Position numbers and translations under genes: made by a program. The notes under the pieces are model-generated. The model was not told the origin of the DNA and searched no databases. It saw only the letters and a list, made by a program, of their open reading frames with translations. A stretch of 15,540 nt of DNA, from contig JACCSV010000037.1 of assembly GCA_013812805.1 (NCBI GenBank), forward strand, positions 1 to 15,540, written 5' to 3'. Numbering within the stretch: position 1 is the first letter of the stretch; every line of letters starts with the position of its first letter. The stretch comes from Sphingomonas sp. GTDB taxonomy: Bacteria; Pseudomonadota; Alphaproteobacteria; Sphingomonadales; Sphingomonadaceae. Of the stretch, positions 6,975-15,014 are shown one piece after another.

Positions 6975-7787
6975 ATGGTTTCCCACTCCGGCCTGATCAC
7001 CGTCATGACTCGGGCTGCCCGCAAGGCGGCGCCGCGGCTTCGTCGTGATTTCGGAGAGGTCGAGCAGCTGCAGGTCAGCCGCAAGGGCCCGGCCGACTTC
7101 GTGTCGATGGCCGACAAGCGCGCCGAGGAATCGATCGTCGACGAGCTTCGCCACGCCCGCCCGGACTGGGGGCTGCTGCTGGAGGAAGGCGGCGAGATCG
7201 CCGGCAATCCGGACAAGCCGCGCTGGGTGGTCGACCCGTTGGACGGCACCACCAACTTCCTTCACGGAATCCCGCATTTCTCCACGTCGATCGCCGTGCT
7301 CGAACGGCGCCCCGACGGGCGCGAGGACGTTAGCCACGGCCTCGTCTACCAGCCGCTGACCGACGAAAGCTTCTGGGCCGAACGCGGCCGCGGCGCCTGG
7401 CTCCAGGACCGCCGCCTGCGGGTATCGGCACGGCGCGACCTCGACGACAGCATCATCGGCACTGGCATTCCGCATCTGGGTCGCGGCCAGCCGGAAAGCT
7501 GGTCCAAGATCTATAACGCGGTTGCACCGCAGGTGTCCGGCGTTCGCCGCTTCGGCTCCGCGGCGCTCGACCTCGCCTGGGTGGCGGCGGGGCGGATGGA
7601 CGGCTTCTGGGAAGACGACCTCGACGTCTGGGACACCGCCGCCGGCGTAATCCTGGTCAAGGAGGCGGGCGGCTTCGTCACCGACTATCGCGGCGGCGAC
7701 CGGTCGTTCGACCGGCGCGAATATGTCGCGGCTTCCGGGGCGATCCACAGCAAGCTGCAGAAGTTGGTCGCGGGGGCAGTGAGATAG
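6975..7787 (+). CDS. Inositol monophosphatase family protein (SuhB-like)
   Basis: This 270-residue Mg2+-dependent sugar-phosphate phosphatase belongs to the IMPase/FIG superfamily. Motifs are DFVSMADKRAEE (41-52), the acidic pair Glu70/Glu71 in LLLEEGG, the metal motif WVVDPLDGTTNFLHG (84-98; Asp87, Asp90) and WDTAAG (219-224; Asp220). It hydrolyses inositol-1-phosphate or related phosphates; SuhB homologues also act in rRNA transcription antitermination in E. coli, which cannot be judged here. The start is ATG at 6975, three bases after the efp stop, with GAGG at the end of efp as a distant ribosome site, so translation is probably coupled. The 73 bases between this gene and nuoA contain no strong terminator. 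A weak promoter-like pair, TTGCGA at 7800 and CTAAAG at 7822, could serve nuo, but this is speculative. Confidence 0.93.
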   Translation: MVSHSGLITVMTRAARKAAPRLRRDFGEVEQLQVSRKGPADFVSMADKRAEESIVDELRHARPDWGLLLEEGGEIAGNPDKPRWVVDPLDGTTNFLHGIPHFSTSIAVLERRPDGREDVSHGLVYQPLTDESFWAERGRGAWLQDRRLRVSARRDLDDSIIGTGIPHLGRGQPESWSKIYNAVAPQVSGVRRFGSAALDLAWVAAGRMDGFWEDDLDVWDTAAGVILVKEAGGFVTDYRGGDRSFDRREYVAASGAIHSKLQKLVAGAVR

Positions 7788-7860
7788 CGCCCCGGATGAT
7801 TGCGAAGCCCAACGCGCTGGCCTAAAGCGCCGCCAAGTCCGAAAGCCCCTGGAGTTCCCC

Positions 7861-8238
7861 TTGGCAAGCGCTGCCGCCGGTTACCTGCCAATCCTTCTGT
7901 TCCTGCTCGTCGCGCTGATGATTTCGGGCGCGTTAGTGGTGCTGCCGATGATCGTCTCGCGCTTTACCGGCGCGCACCAGCCCGACCCACAAAAGCTCGC
8001 CGAATATGAGTGCGGCTTTCCCGCGTTCGAGGACAGCCGCTCGCAATTCGACGTCCGTTTCTATCTGGTCGCCATCCTGTTCATCGTCTTCGACCTCGAG
8101 GCCGCGTTCCTGTTCCCGTGGGCGGTTTCGCTGGCCGGCACCGGCATCGCCGGCTGGGCAGCGATGATGATCTTCCTTGCCGAGCTTGGCCTTGGCCTTG
8201 CTTATGCGTGGAAGAAGGGAGCGCTCGAATGGGAGTGA
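7861..8238 (+). CDS. nuoA: NADH-quinone oxidoreductase subunit A
   Basis: This 125-residue inner-membrane subunit of complex I has three helices: about 8-32, 65-88 and 94-115. The loop and second helix carry the family signature YECGFPAFEDSRSQFDVRFY followed by LVAILFIVFDLEAAFLFPWA. It packs against NuoH near the quinone channel. The start is TTG at 7861, six bases after GGAG (7851-7854); no ATG or GTG is available before the first helix. It is the first gene of the nuo operon, and its stop overlaps the nuoB start by ten bases. Confidence 0.96.
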   Translation: MASAAAGYLPILLFLLVALMISGALVVLPMIVSRFTGAHQPDPQKLAEYECGFPAFEDSRSQFDVRFYLVAILFIVFDLEAAFLFPWAVSLAGTGIAGWAAMMIFLAELGLGLAYAWKKGALEWE

Positions 8239-8810
8239 TGCTCAGCCCGGGCGAGAACTCGCAGCCGACCGAAGAGGAGATCGCGCGCGCTGCCGGGCTT
8301 CTCGCCGGCGACACCGATCCCAAGCTTTTCGAGGAGATGCGCGCCGAGCTCGACAGCAACGGCTTCCTGGTCGCCTCGACCGAGGACCTGTTTACCTGGG
8401 CGCGCACCGGCTCCTTGTGGTGGATGACCTTCGGCCTTGCCTGCTGCGCGGTCGAGCTGATCCACGTCAACATGCCGCGTTACGACCTTGAGCGGTTCGG
8501 AGTCGCTCCGCGCGCGTCCCCACGCCAATCGGACGTGATGATCGTCGCCGGCACCTTGTGCAACAAAATGGCGAACGCGCTGCGCCGGGTCTACGACCAG
8601 ATGAGCGAGCCGCGCTACGTGATCTCGATGGGCAGCTGCGCCAACGGCGGTGGCTATTACCATTACAGCTATTCGGTGGTTCGCGGCTGCGACCGGATCG
8701 TGCCGGTCGACATTTACGTGCCGGGCTGCCCGCCGAGCGCCGAGGCACTGCTTTACGGGATCCTGCAGCTGCAGCGCAAAATCCGCCGCGAAGGCACGAT
8801 CGAGCGGTGA
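8229..8810 (+). CDS. nuoB: NADH-quinone oxidoreductase subunit B
   Basis: This peripheral-arm subunit of 193 residues holds iron-sulfur cluster N2, the last carrier before quinone. The four ligands are visible: Cys72 and Cys73 (GLACCAVE), Cys137 (SMGSCANGGGYYHYSYSV) and Cys167 (YVPGCPP). An additional Cys111 lies in AGTLCNKM, where many homologues have Thr. ATG at 8229 is preferred, with GGAG at 8218-8221 seven bases upstream; ATG at 8238 in TGATG is a possible alternative. The first 45 residues are an acidic extension before the core. An 80-bp palindromic element fills most of the gap to nuoC. Confidence 0.97.
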   Translation: MGVMLSPGENSQPTEEEIARAAGLLAGDTDPKLFEEMRAELDSNGFLVASTEDLFTWARTGSLWWMTFGLACCAVELIHVNMPRYDLERFGVAPRASPRQSDVMIVAGTLCNKMANALRRVYDQMSEPRYVISMGSCANGGGYYHYSYSVVRGCDRIVPVDIYVPGCPPSAEALLYGILQLQRKIRREGTIER

Positions 8811-8834
8811 GATCCGTGCAAGCTTCCAACTTTT

Positions 8835-8914
8835 CCGTTCGTCCCGAGCGCAGTCGAGGGGCGTATGTGAGACGGCTGTGCCAGCGCACCTCGACTTCGC
8901 TCGGCACGAACGGG
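8835..8914. repeat. 80-bp palindromic intergenic element, copy B
   Basis: This element sits between nuoB and nuoC, inside the complex I operon. Left arm CCGTTCGTCCCGAGCGCAGT pairs with right arm ACTTCGCTCGGCACGAACGG; over 29 bases per arm I count about three mismatches, so the mRNA should form a long stable stem around a short loop. It is the same length and orientation as copy A at 220-299 and shares its core GGCTGTGCCAGCGCACCTCG. In both places it separates two co-directional genes of one pathway. It ends 14 bases before the nuoC start. It could stabilise or attenuate the polycistronic transcript, or be a REP/MITE-like passenger. Confidence 0.85.
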
Positions 8915-8928
8915 TGTGAAAACTTCTG

Positions 8929-9819
8929 ATGGCGGTTGTGCTTGCGTCCCATGTGCCGAGAATGGCCTCCGACGAGGGGGTGGCCGAGGCTGCGCGCGCG
9001 GCCATCGGAGAGGCCGTCCTCGATGCGAAAGAGCTGGCCGGCGAGATCACGCTAACCGTGCGGCGCGACGCAATCGTCGAGGTGCTCCGCGCGCTTCGCG
9101 ACACGCCGGGCCTCGAATATCAGCAGCTGATGGACATCGCCGGGGTCGATTACCCCGACCGCGCCGAGCGGTTCGAAGTCGTCTACCACTTGCTGTCGCT
9201 GACGCAGAACCGCCGCATCCGGGTCAAGGTGACGACGGGGGACGGCGCGCCGGTCCCGAGCGCCGTCGAGCTGTGGCCGGTGGTCGGCTGGTTCGAGCGC
9301 GAGGCCTACGACATGTACGGCATCGTCTTCGCCGGCAATCCCGACCTCCGGCGGATCCTCACCGATTACGGCTTCGAAGGCTTCCCGCAACGCAAGGATT
9401 TCCCGCTGACGGGGTATAACGAGCTGCGCTATTCCGAAGCCGAGAAGCGCGTGATCTATGAACCCGTCGACCTGCCGCAGGACTTCCGCACGTTCGACTT
9501 CCTGATGCCGTGGGAAGGCCCTGCCTACCAGCTGCCCGGGGACGAAAAAGCCAAGGGCGAGAGCCCCGGCGCTCCGACCCCGGTAAGCGGCCCGAGCGGC
9601 CCGACGCCGCAGAACGTCAAGACTCCGGCTGAAACGCCCAAGACCACCGACAGCCCTGCCGACACCGGGGCTGGCAAGGGGGCGGAGCGCGAAGCAAAAA
9701 CGGAAGCCCGCAAGTCGAGCCACGACAAGGCCGTCAACCAGGTACTCAAGGACAGCGACGTTCCCGATCCCAAGCCGAAAAATACCGGCCCGCGCCGCCC
9801 TGGCGGAGGTGCTGGATGA
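8929..9819 (+). CDS. nuoC: NADH-quinone oxidoreductase subunit C, with long C-terminal tail
   Basis: This hydrophilic peripheral-arm subunit of 296 residues belongs to the 30-kDa family. Core blocks are QQLMDIAGVDYPDR (65-78), RFEVVYHLLSL (81-91), RIRVKV (96-101), GWFEREAYDMYGIVFAGNPD (120-139), RRILTDYGF (141-149) and RKDFPLTGY (155-163). The core ends near residue 200. About 90 more residues follow, rich in Pro, Lys, Thr and Gly, without predicted order, and ending in RRPGGGAG. The start is ATG at 8929; the ribosome site is weak and lies just after the palindromic repeat, and ATG at 8962 is a possible shorter start. The stop overlaps the nuoD start in ATGA. Confidence 0.95.
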   Translation: MAVVLASHVPRMASDEGVAEAARAAIGEAVLDAKELAGEITLTVRRDAIVEVLRALRDTPGLEYQQLMDIAGVDYPDRAERFEVVYHLLSLTQNRRIRVKVTTGDGAPVPSAVELWPVVGWFEREAYDMYGIVFAGNPDLRRILTDYGFEGFPQRKDFPLTGYNELRYSEAEKRVIYEPVDLPQDFRTFDFLMPWEGPAYQLPGDEKAKGESPGAPTPVSGPSGPTPQNVKTPAETPKTTDSPADTGAGKGAEREAKTEARKSSHDKAVNQVLKDSDVPDPKPKNTGPRRPGGGAG

Positions 9820-11045
9820 GCGACGCCCGCACCCTCGACGTGAGCGTCGGCGCCGCTGGCCTTGCCGAAGCCGACGACCAGACGCCCGGCAACTACACAA
9901 TCAACTTCGGGCCGCAGCACCCGGCCGCGCACGGCGTGCTGCGGCTGATCCTCGAGCTCGATGGCGAGATCGTCGAGCGCGTCGATCCGCATGTCGGGCT
10001 GCTTCATCGCGGCACCGAGAAGCTGATCGAGTACAAGACCTACGCGCAGGCGCTGCCTTACTTCGACCGGCTCGATTACTGCTCGCCGATGTGCATGGAG
10101 CACAGCTTCGTGCTGGCCATCGAGAAATTGCTCGGCCTCGAGATCCCGCCGCGCGCCCAGTACATCCGGACCTTGATGGCGGAGCTCACCCGCATCAAAA
10201 ACCACATGCTCAACCTTGGCGCCCACATCATGGATGTCGGCGCGATGACTCCGAACCTGTGGCTGTTCGAAATCCGCGAAGACATCATGCAATTTTACGA
10301 GCGGGTGTCGGGCGCGCGCATGCACGCCAATTACTTCCGCGTCGGCGGCGTGCGCGCCGACTTGCCCGAAAAGCTGCTGGCCGACCTCGGCGAGTGGCTC
10401 GACGCCCGCTTCAAGCTGTTCGAGGACGCGATCAGCCTGGTCGCCGACAACCGCATCTTCAAGCAGCGCAACGTCGATATCGGCCTCGTCTCCAGGGACG
10501 ACGCGATCGCCTGGGGCTTCTCCGGACCGATGATCCGGGCAGCCGGCCTGCCGTGGGACATCCGCCGCTCGCAGCCCTACGAAGTTTATGATCAGATGGA
10601 ATTCGACATTCCGGTCGGCACCAACGGCGACTGCTACGACCGGTTCATGGTGCGCGTCGAGGAAGTGCGCCAGTCGATGCGCATCATGCGCCAATGCCTC
10701 AAGCAGATGCCGGCCGGCCCGATCGGCGCTAACAGCAAGGTGTTCCCGCCCAAGCGCGCCGAGATGAAGACCTCGATGGAAGCGCTGATCCATCACTTCA
10801 AGCTCTACACTGAGGGCTTCCACGTGCCCGCCGGCGAGGTCTATGTCGCCACCGAAAGCCCCAAGGGCGAATTCGGCGTCTATCTCGTCGCCGACGGCAC
10901 CAACCGGCCCTACCGCTGCAAGATCAGGCCGACGGCGTTTTCGCACTTGCAGGCAATGGATTTCATGATGAAGGGCCACATGCTCGCGGACGTGACCGCG
11001 GTCCTCTCCGCGATCGATATCGTCTTCGGGGAGTGCGACCGGTAA
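9816..11045 (+). CDS. nuoD: NADH-quinone oxidoreductase subunit D
   Basis: This 49-kDa peripheral-arm subunit has 409 residues and forms the quinone-binding pocket together with NuoB. It begins with a short variable leader, then INFGPQHPAAHGVLRLIL, VDPHVGLLHRGTEKL, YFDRLDYCSPMCMEHSF, and ends with KIRPTAFSHLQAMDFMMKGH and DIVFGECDR, all typical of the family. Length is normal. ATG at 9816 is preceded by GGAGG at 9805-9809 with six-base spacing, the best ribosome site in this operon, and overlaps the nuoC stop by four bases. The stop overlaps the nuoE start in TAATG. Confidence 0.97.
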   Translation: MSDARTLDVSVGAAGLAEADDQTPGNYTINFGPQHPAAHGVLRLILELDGEIVERVDPHVGLLHRGTEKLIEYKTYAQALPYFDRLDYCSPMCMEHSFVLAIEKLLGLEIPPRAQYIRTLMAELTRIKNHMLNLGAHIMDVGAMTPNLWLFEIREDIMQFYERVSGARMHANYFRVGGVRADLPEKLLADLGEWLDARFKLFEDAISLVADNRIFKQRNVDIGLVSRDDAIAWGFSGPMIRAAGLPWDIRRSQPYEVYDQMEFDIPVGTNGDCYDRFMVRVEEVRQSMRIMRQCLKQMPAGPIGANSKVFPPKRAEMKTSMEALIHHFKLYTEGFHVPAGEVYVATESPKGEFGVYLVADGTNRPYRCKIRPTAFSHLQAMDFMMKGHMLADVTAVLSAIDIVFGECDR

Positions 11046-11737
11046 TGGGCGGGCAGGGGCCGATCGAGGATTTGGAAGTCCTCGCCCGCTGGCTGGGCTT
11101 CGCCTGGACCGCGGAAAATTCGCGGCAGGCGGCGGCCATCATTGCCCGCTACCCGCAGGGGCGGCAGCATTCGGCCGTCCTCCCTTTGCTAGATCTTGCG
11201 CAGCGGCAGGTCGGGGCGGAGACCAAGACGCAAGGCTGGCTGCCGATCCCGGTGATGGAGTTCGTCGCTCGCGAGATCGATATGCCCTATATCCGGCTGC
11301 TCGAGGTCGCGACTTTCTACACGATGTTCAACCTGGTGCCGGTCGGCTGTTTCCACGTGCAGGTGTGCGGGACCACGCCATGCATGCTCAAGGGCTCCGA
11401 CGCCGTGCTCGACGCCTGCTACCAGCGCGGATTGAAGAAAGGTCACACGACGACTGACGGGCTGTTCACTTTGAGCGAGGTCGAATGCCTCGGCGCCTGC
11501 GCCAACGCGCCGATGGTGCAGATCAACGACGACAATTTCGAGGATTTGACCGCCGACAGCATGGGCGCGATCCTCGATGCGCTCGCGGGCGGCCAGATGC
11601 CGAAAGCGGGGCCGCAAGTGGATCGCCAGACCAGCGCTCCCGAAGGCGGCCCAACTAGCCTCAGGAAGATGGCTGAGCGCAATTACGACTATCGTTCACA
11701 GTGGGGCGCCGCGCCGGCCGGGGAAGGTCAAGCCTGA
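11045..11737 (+). CDS. nuoE: NADH-quinone oxidoreductase subunit E
   Basis: This 24-kDa subunit of the NADH module has 230 residues and carries the 2Fe-2S cluster N1a. Ligands are Cys108 and Cys113 (VQVCGTTPCML) and Cys148 and Cys152 (VECLGACANAP), with the usual spacing. A thioredoxin-like fold follows a helical N-terminal part (YPQGRQHSAVLPLLDLAQRQ). The last 45 residues, after about position 185, form a polar tail beyond the cluster domain. ATG at 11045 overlaps the nuoD stop (TAATG) with GGGGAG about 11 bases upstream; an in-frame GTG at 11033 is too close to that site. The stop overlaps the start of a small membrane gene. Confidence 0.95.
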   Translation: MGGQGPIEDLEVLARWLGFAWTAENSRQAAAIIARYPQGRQHSAVLPLLDLAQRQVGAETKTQGWLPIPVMEFVAREIDMPYIRLLEVATFYTMFNLVPVGCFHVQVCGTTPCMLKGSDAVLDACYQRGLKKGHTTTDGLFTLSEVECLGACANAPMVQINDDNFEDLTADSMGAILDALAGGQMPKAGPQVDRQTSAPEGGPTSLRKMAERNYDYRSQWGAAPAGEGQA

Positions 11738-11873
11738 TGGAAATCATGGCCGTCATCCTCGCCGTGGTCATCGGCTTCGTCGTGCTCAAGTTCATCAGCG
11801 GGATGGTCAAGTTCGCGGTGCTCGCGGTGATCCTGCTGGCGCTGTTCTACTTCATGACCGGAGGGTTTGGCGC

Positions 11874-11877
<4 letters not shown>
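11737..11877 (+). CDS. 46-residue two-helix membrane peptide inside the nuo operon
   Basis: The ATG shares its A with the nuoE stop (TGATG), and the TGA stop is overlapped by the TTG start of nuoF. The peptide begins MEIMAVILAVVIGFVVLKFI, continues through a short turn SGMVKF, and has a second hydrophobic stretch AVLAVILLALFYFM ending in TGGFGA. It therefore looks like a hairpin of two short helices with only two lysines. There is no similarity that I recognise to a known complex I subunit. The exact fit, with overlaps at both ends, argues that it is translated. GGAGGG at its 3' end doubles as the nuoF ribosome site. It could be an accessory or assembly peptide, or merely a coupling ORF. Confidence 0.75.
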
Positions 11878-13177
<1,300 letters not shown>

Positions 13178-13181
<4 letters not shown>

Positions 13182-13900
13182 TAGCAATACTGCTCTCGTT
13201 GGGCATACTTTCGTCAGAGCCCCAGACTCCGAAAGTTGAGCCGGAGAGTTCCGGATTGTTCGTGAAGAACGTGGCCACGGCGGCGATCAAGACGGGGGAT
13301 CGGCTAAAGCTTGCCGGGGTTGCTCGCTGCTACGTCACGCGCAACAGGGCCGTCGCTGAGATGATGGTGCTCGACCAATGGTCGTTGCGGCGGATCGCCA
13401 CCAATCAGTATCACTGGGGCCTCGGCAAAGTGAACTGCATGCCACCGGACGGGCCAAGCTATCGAGTTGACTTCCCGCCCGATCTCTTCCTGTACGCGGT
13501 CGCTGATGCCCTTGTCGGGAGCGCGAAGCGATTAAGCCTCGGCGACCTCCCCCAACGAGCCCGCGTCAAGCTCCTGACGCCAACATTGCCGCCCGGCGCG
13601 TCCTTTGCTTCCATGCCGCCAAAAGCGAGACAGCAACTCATTGCCGAGTTGACGCTCCCGGTTTTCAGCGAATGCGTCGTGCGGTCGGCGCCCGGATCGG
13701 TCGAGGCTCTTCTCAGGACCGGGATCGCATCCCAGCAGGAGGCTGCGACACTCAGCGCTCTCGGCGGCAGCCTCGGCGCGTGCGTGGCCCAGGGCGTCAC
13801 GTACAGCCTGTCGCCGGAGGCCTTACGCGGCAATCTCGCACTCGCTTATTATCGACTTGCCCACGCACCGATGCTCGCTCCAGCCAACGCCGGTCAGTAA
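13178..13900 (+). CDS. Uncharacterised protein with two C-x35-C modules, between nuoF and nuoG
   Basis: This 240-residue protein has no function that I recognise. The ATG overlaps the nuoF stop (ATGATAG), so translation should be coupled to nuoF. The N-terminus MIAILLSLGIL is a short hydrophobic stretch, a possible but incomplete export signal. The body seems to be an internal duplication. Module 1 spans about 47-118, with Cys51 and Cys87 and the end block LYAVADALVGSAK. Module 2 spans about 163-230, with Cys166 and Cys202 and the end block LALAYYRLAHA. Both cysteine pairs are spaced C-x35-C. The same pattern occurs twice in the protein at 14163-14882, so the two are probably paralogues. Codon choice appears less biased than in the nuo genes, suggesting low expression or a different history. 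Confidence 0.8.
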
Positions 13901-13954
13901 GCTTGGCATGATCTGCCTTCTCCGCGCAGGCTACGGCTATCACAGGGGTCTTGA

Positions 13955-14086
13955 ATGAAGCTGTTCCTCGTCATCGCCATCGTCGCCATCGTCGCCATCG
14001 TCATCATATCGATGCAGCGTGGCGGCACTCGAATCACCCGCATCGAGCGCCGCCGCGAGCGCGAGGACGAAGATGTCGACCGTTAA
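13955..14086 (+). CDS. 43-residue single-pass membrane peptide with charged tail
   Basis: This ORF lies between the two C-x34/35-C proteins. It has a clear hydrophobic helix, MKLFLVIAIVAIVAIVIISM, then a strongly charged tail with TRITRIERRREREDEDVDR. An AGGGG sequence at 13944-13948 lies six bases upstream of the ATG. The helix is partly encoded by three perfect tandem copies of a 9-base unit. The layout fits a small inner-membrane peptide with a cytoplasmic tail. Because the gene is short and rests on a simple repeat, chance cannot be excluded. I recognise no family. Confidence 0.55.
   Translation: MKLFLVIAIVAIVAIVIISMQRGGTRITRIERRREREDEDVDR
13976..14002 (+). repeat. Three tandem copies of a 9-bp unit (GCCATCGTC)
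   Basis: Perfect copies lie at 13976-13984, 13985-13993 and 13994-14002, flanked by partial copies. They are in frame with the 43-residue ORF and encode repeated Ala-Ile-Val in its membrane helix. Copy-number change would lengthen or shorten the helix by three residues without shifting the frame. Confidence 0.85.
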
Positions 14087-14162
14087 TATCGGTGCTGCTA
14101 TGCGTTTGATCGGGCTCGAGATTCGGCGCTGAAAAGGGCGCGTGTGTGAGGAGAGATTTGCG

Positions 14163-14882
14163 ATGAATAAGCCACTGATCGCGCTGGCGATGTGCGTTGG
14201 ACAGACAGCCGCCGTTCCCGCGGCCGCCCAATACAGTTCGGGGCCACAATACTCTACACCAGCGCAACAAAGTCCGGTTGCTAGCGCCTCCGCCACTCAG
14301 GGCCGAGTCAAATTCGATCCTACGCGGGACACGGCACAGTCGATGCAGGGCTATGTCAGACTAATCAAGCACAGCGACTGCCTGATCGGCGCAGGCGAAT
14401 CACCTGAGGGCATCCTTACGACCAATCCCAATTCCAAGTCGGAGCGGAGGAAGACGGCTCTGCTTCGCGAAGGCGTGAAGACCTGTTCGTCCAAGGGCCT
14501 CGAGAACGTTCACTCGCTGGTCCGCGGCTCGCTCGCCGAAGCGATGTACATGCGGCAGGTCCGCCAGGTCCCCGTCGTCGATGCCGCTCGGGCGCAGGCG
14601 TTCGTCAATGCGGAAAAAACCTTTCAGTCGGAGCGCGACCAGGGCGACCAGGTGATGGCCTCGGTGATGAGCTGCATGGTCGCGACCAGCCCCGACAAGG
14701 CGCACGCGCTGCTCGCCACGCAGCATGGCAGCACCGAGGAGGCGACCGCGATGGACGTTTTCTTCGCCGCTTCGCAGAAGTGCGGCGCTGGTGCCTCGCG
14801 GCCATCGAACCTCAGCCGCTCGTTCATTCGCGCGTTCGTCGCCGACTCGGCTTGGCGGTTGGCTCGCACCGCAGCGCGCTAA
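14163..14882 (+). CDS. Exported uncharacterised protein with two C-x34/35-C modules
   Basis: This 239-residue protein has a Sec-type signal peptide: MNKPLIALAMCVGQTAAVPAAAQ, with a likely signal peptidase I cut after AAA near residue 22. A low-complexity linker rich in Gln, Ser, Tyr and Pro runs to about 46. Two modules follow: residues 70-132 with Cys73 and Cys108 (C-x34-C) ending RGSLAEAMYM, and 168-237 with Cys171 and Cys207 (C-x35-C) ending VADSAWRLAR. In the periplasm these Cys pairs could form disulfides. The ATG at 14163 has GGAGA at 14150-14154 as its ribosome site; an in-frame GTG at 14142 would spoil the signal peptide. It resembles the protein at 13178-13900 in module pattern and spacing. 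The function is unknown. Confidence 0.8.
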   Translation: MNKPLIALAMCVGQTAAVPAAAQYSSGPQYSTPAQQSPVASASATQGRVKFDPTRDTAQSMQGYVRLIKHSDCLIGAGESPEGILTTNPNSKSERRKTALLREGVKTCSSKGLENVHSLVRGSLAEAMYMRQVRQVPVVDAARAQAFVNAEKTFQSERDQGDQVMASVMSCMVATSPDKAHALLATQHGSTEEATAMDVFFAASQKCGAGASRPSNLSRSFIRAFVADSAWRLARTAAR

Positions 14883-14908
14883 ACCCCGAACAACCGGGTG
14901 AATCCGAC

Positions 14909-14938
14909 CTTCCGCGCTTGCGTTAAGCGGCGCGGAAG
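14909..14938 (+). other. Hairpin upstream of nuoG, stem 1
   Basis: CTTCCGCGC (14909-14917) is perfectly complementary to GCGCGGAAG (14930-14938) with a 12-base loop. No T-run follows, so it is not a classical intrinsic terminator. It lies 26 bases after the stop of the exported protein and could slow transcription or protect RNA ends before nuoG. Confidence 0.5.
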
Positions 14939-14940
14939 TT

Positions 14941-14968
14941 AGGAGGCGACAGGCGCTTGGGGCCTCCT
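14941..14968 (+). other. Hairpin upstream of nuoG, stem 2, burying an AGGAGG
   Basis: AGGAGGC (14941-14947) pairs with GCCTCCT (14962-14968) around a 14-base loop, two bases after stem 1. The left arm is a perfect Shine-Dalgarno-like sequence, but no usable start codon in the nuoG frame follows at the right distance, so it is not the nuoG ribosome site. Its role is unknown. Confidence 0.45.
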
Positions 14969-15014
14969 GCCCGGGCGTGAGCGATCACTCGTCGCCGGAG
15001 CCACCGCGAACACC

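Noticed and set aside
6387..7748. 453-codon open frame on the minus strand opposite efp and the inositol phosphatase
   Set aside because: It spans two well-supported genes on the opposite strand and has no recognisable domain or ribosome site.
7800..7828. nuo promoter with TTGCGA and CTAAAG boxes
   Set aside because: The match to sigma-70 boxes is weak and such pairs occur often by chance; mentioned only as a possibility in the inositol-phosphatase entry.
9525..10979. 484-codon open frame on the minus strand opposite nuoC/nuoD
   Set aside because: It mirrors strongly conserved nuo genes on the plus strand, its product is compositionally biased and shows no domain; it is a high-GC shadow frame.
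11033..11044. GTG at 11033 as the nuoE start
   Set aside because: The G-rich ribosome site would be only a few bases away or overlapping; ATG at 11045 in TAATG fits the coupling pattern of the operon.
14909..14938. Intrinsic terminator after the exported protein gene
   Set aside because: A good stem is present, but no T-run follows, so I list it only as a hairpin.
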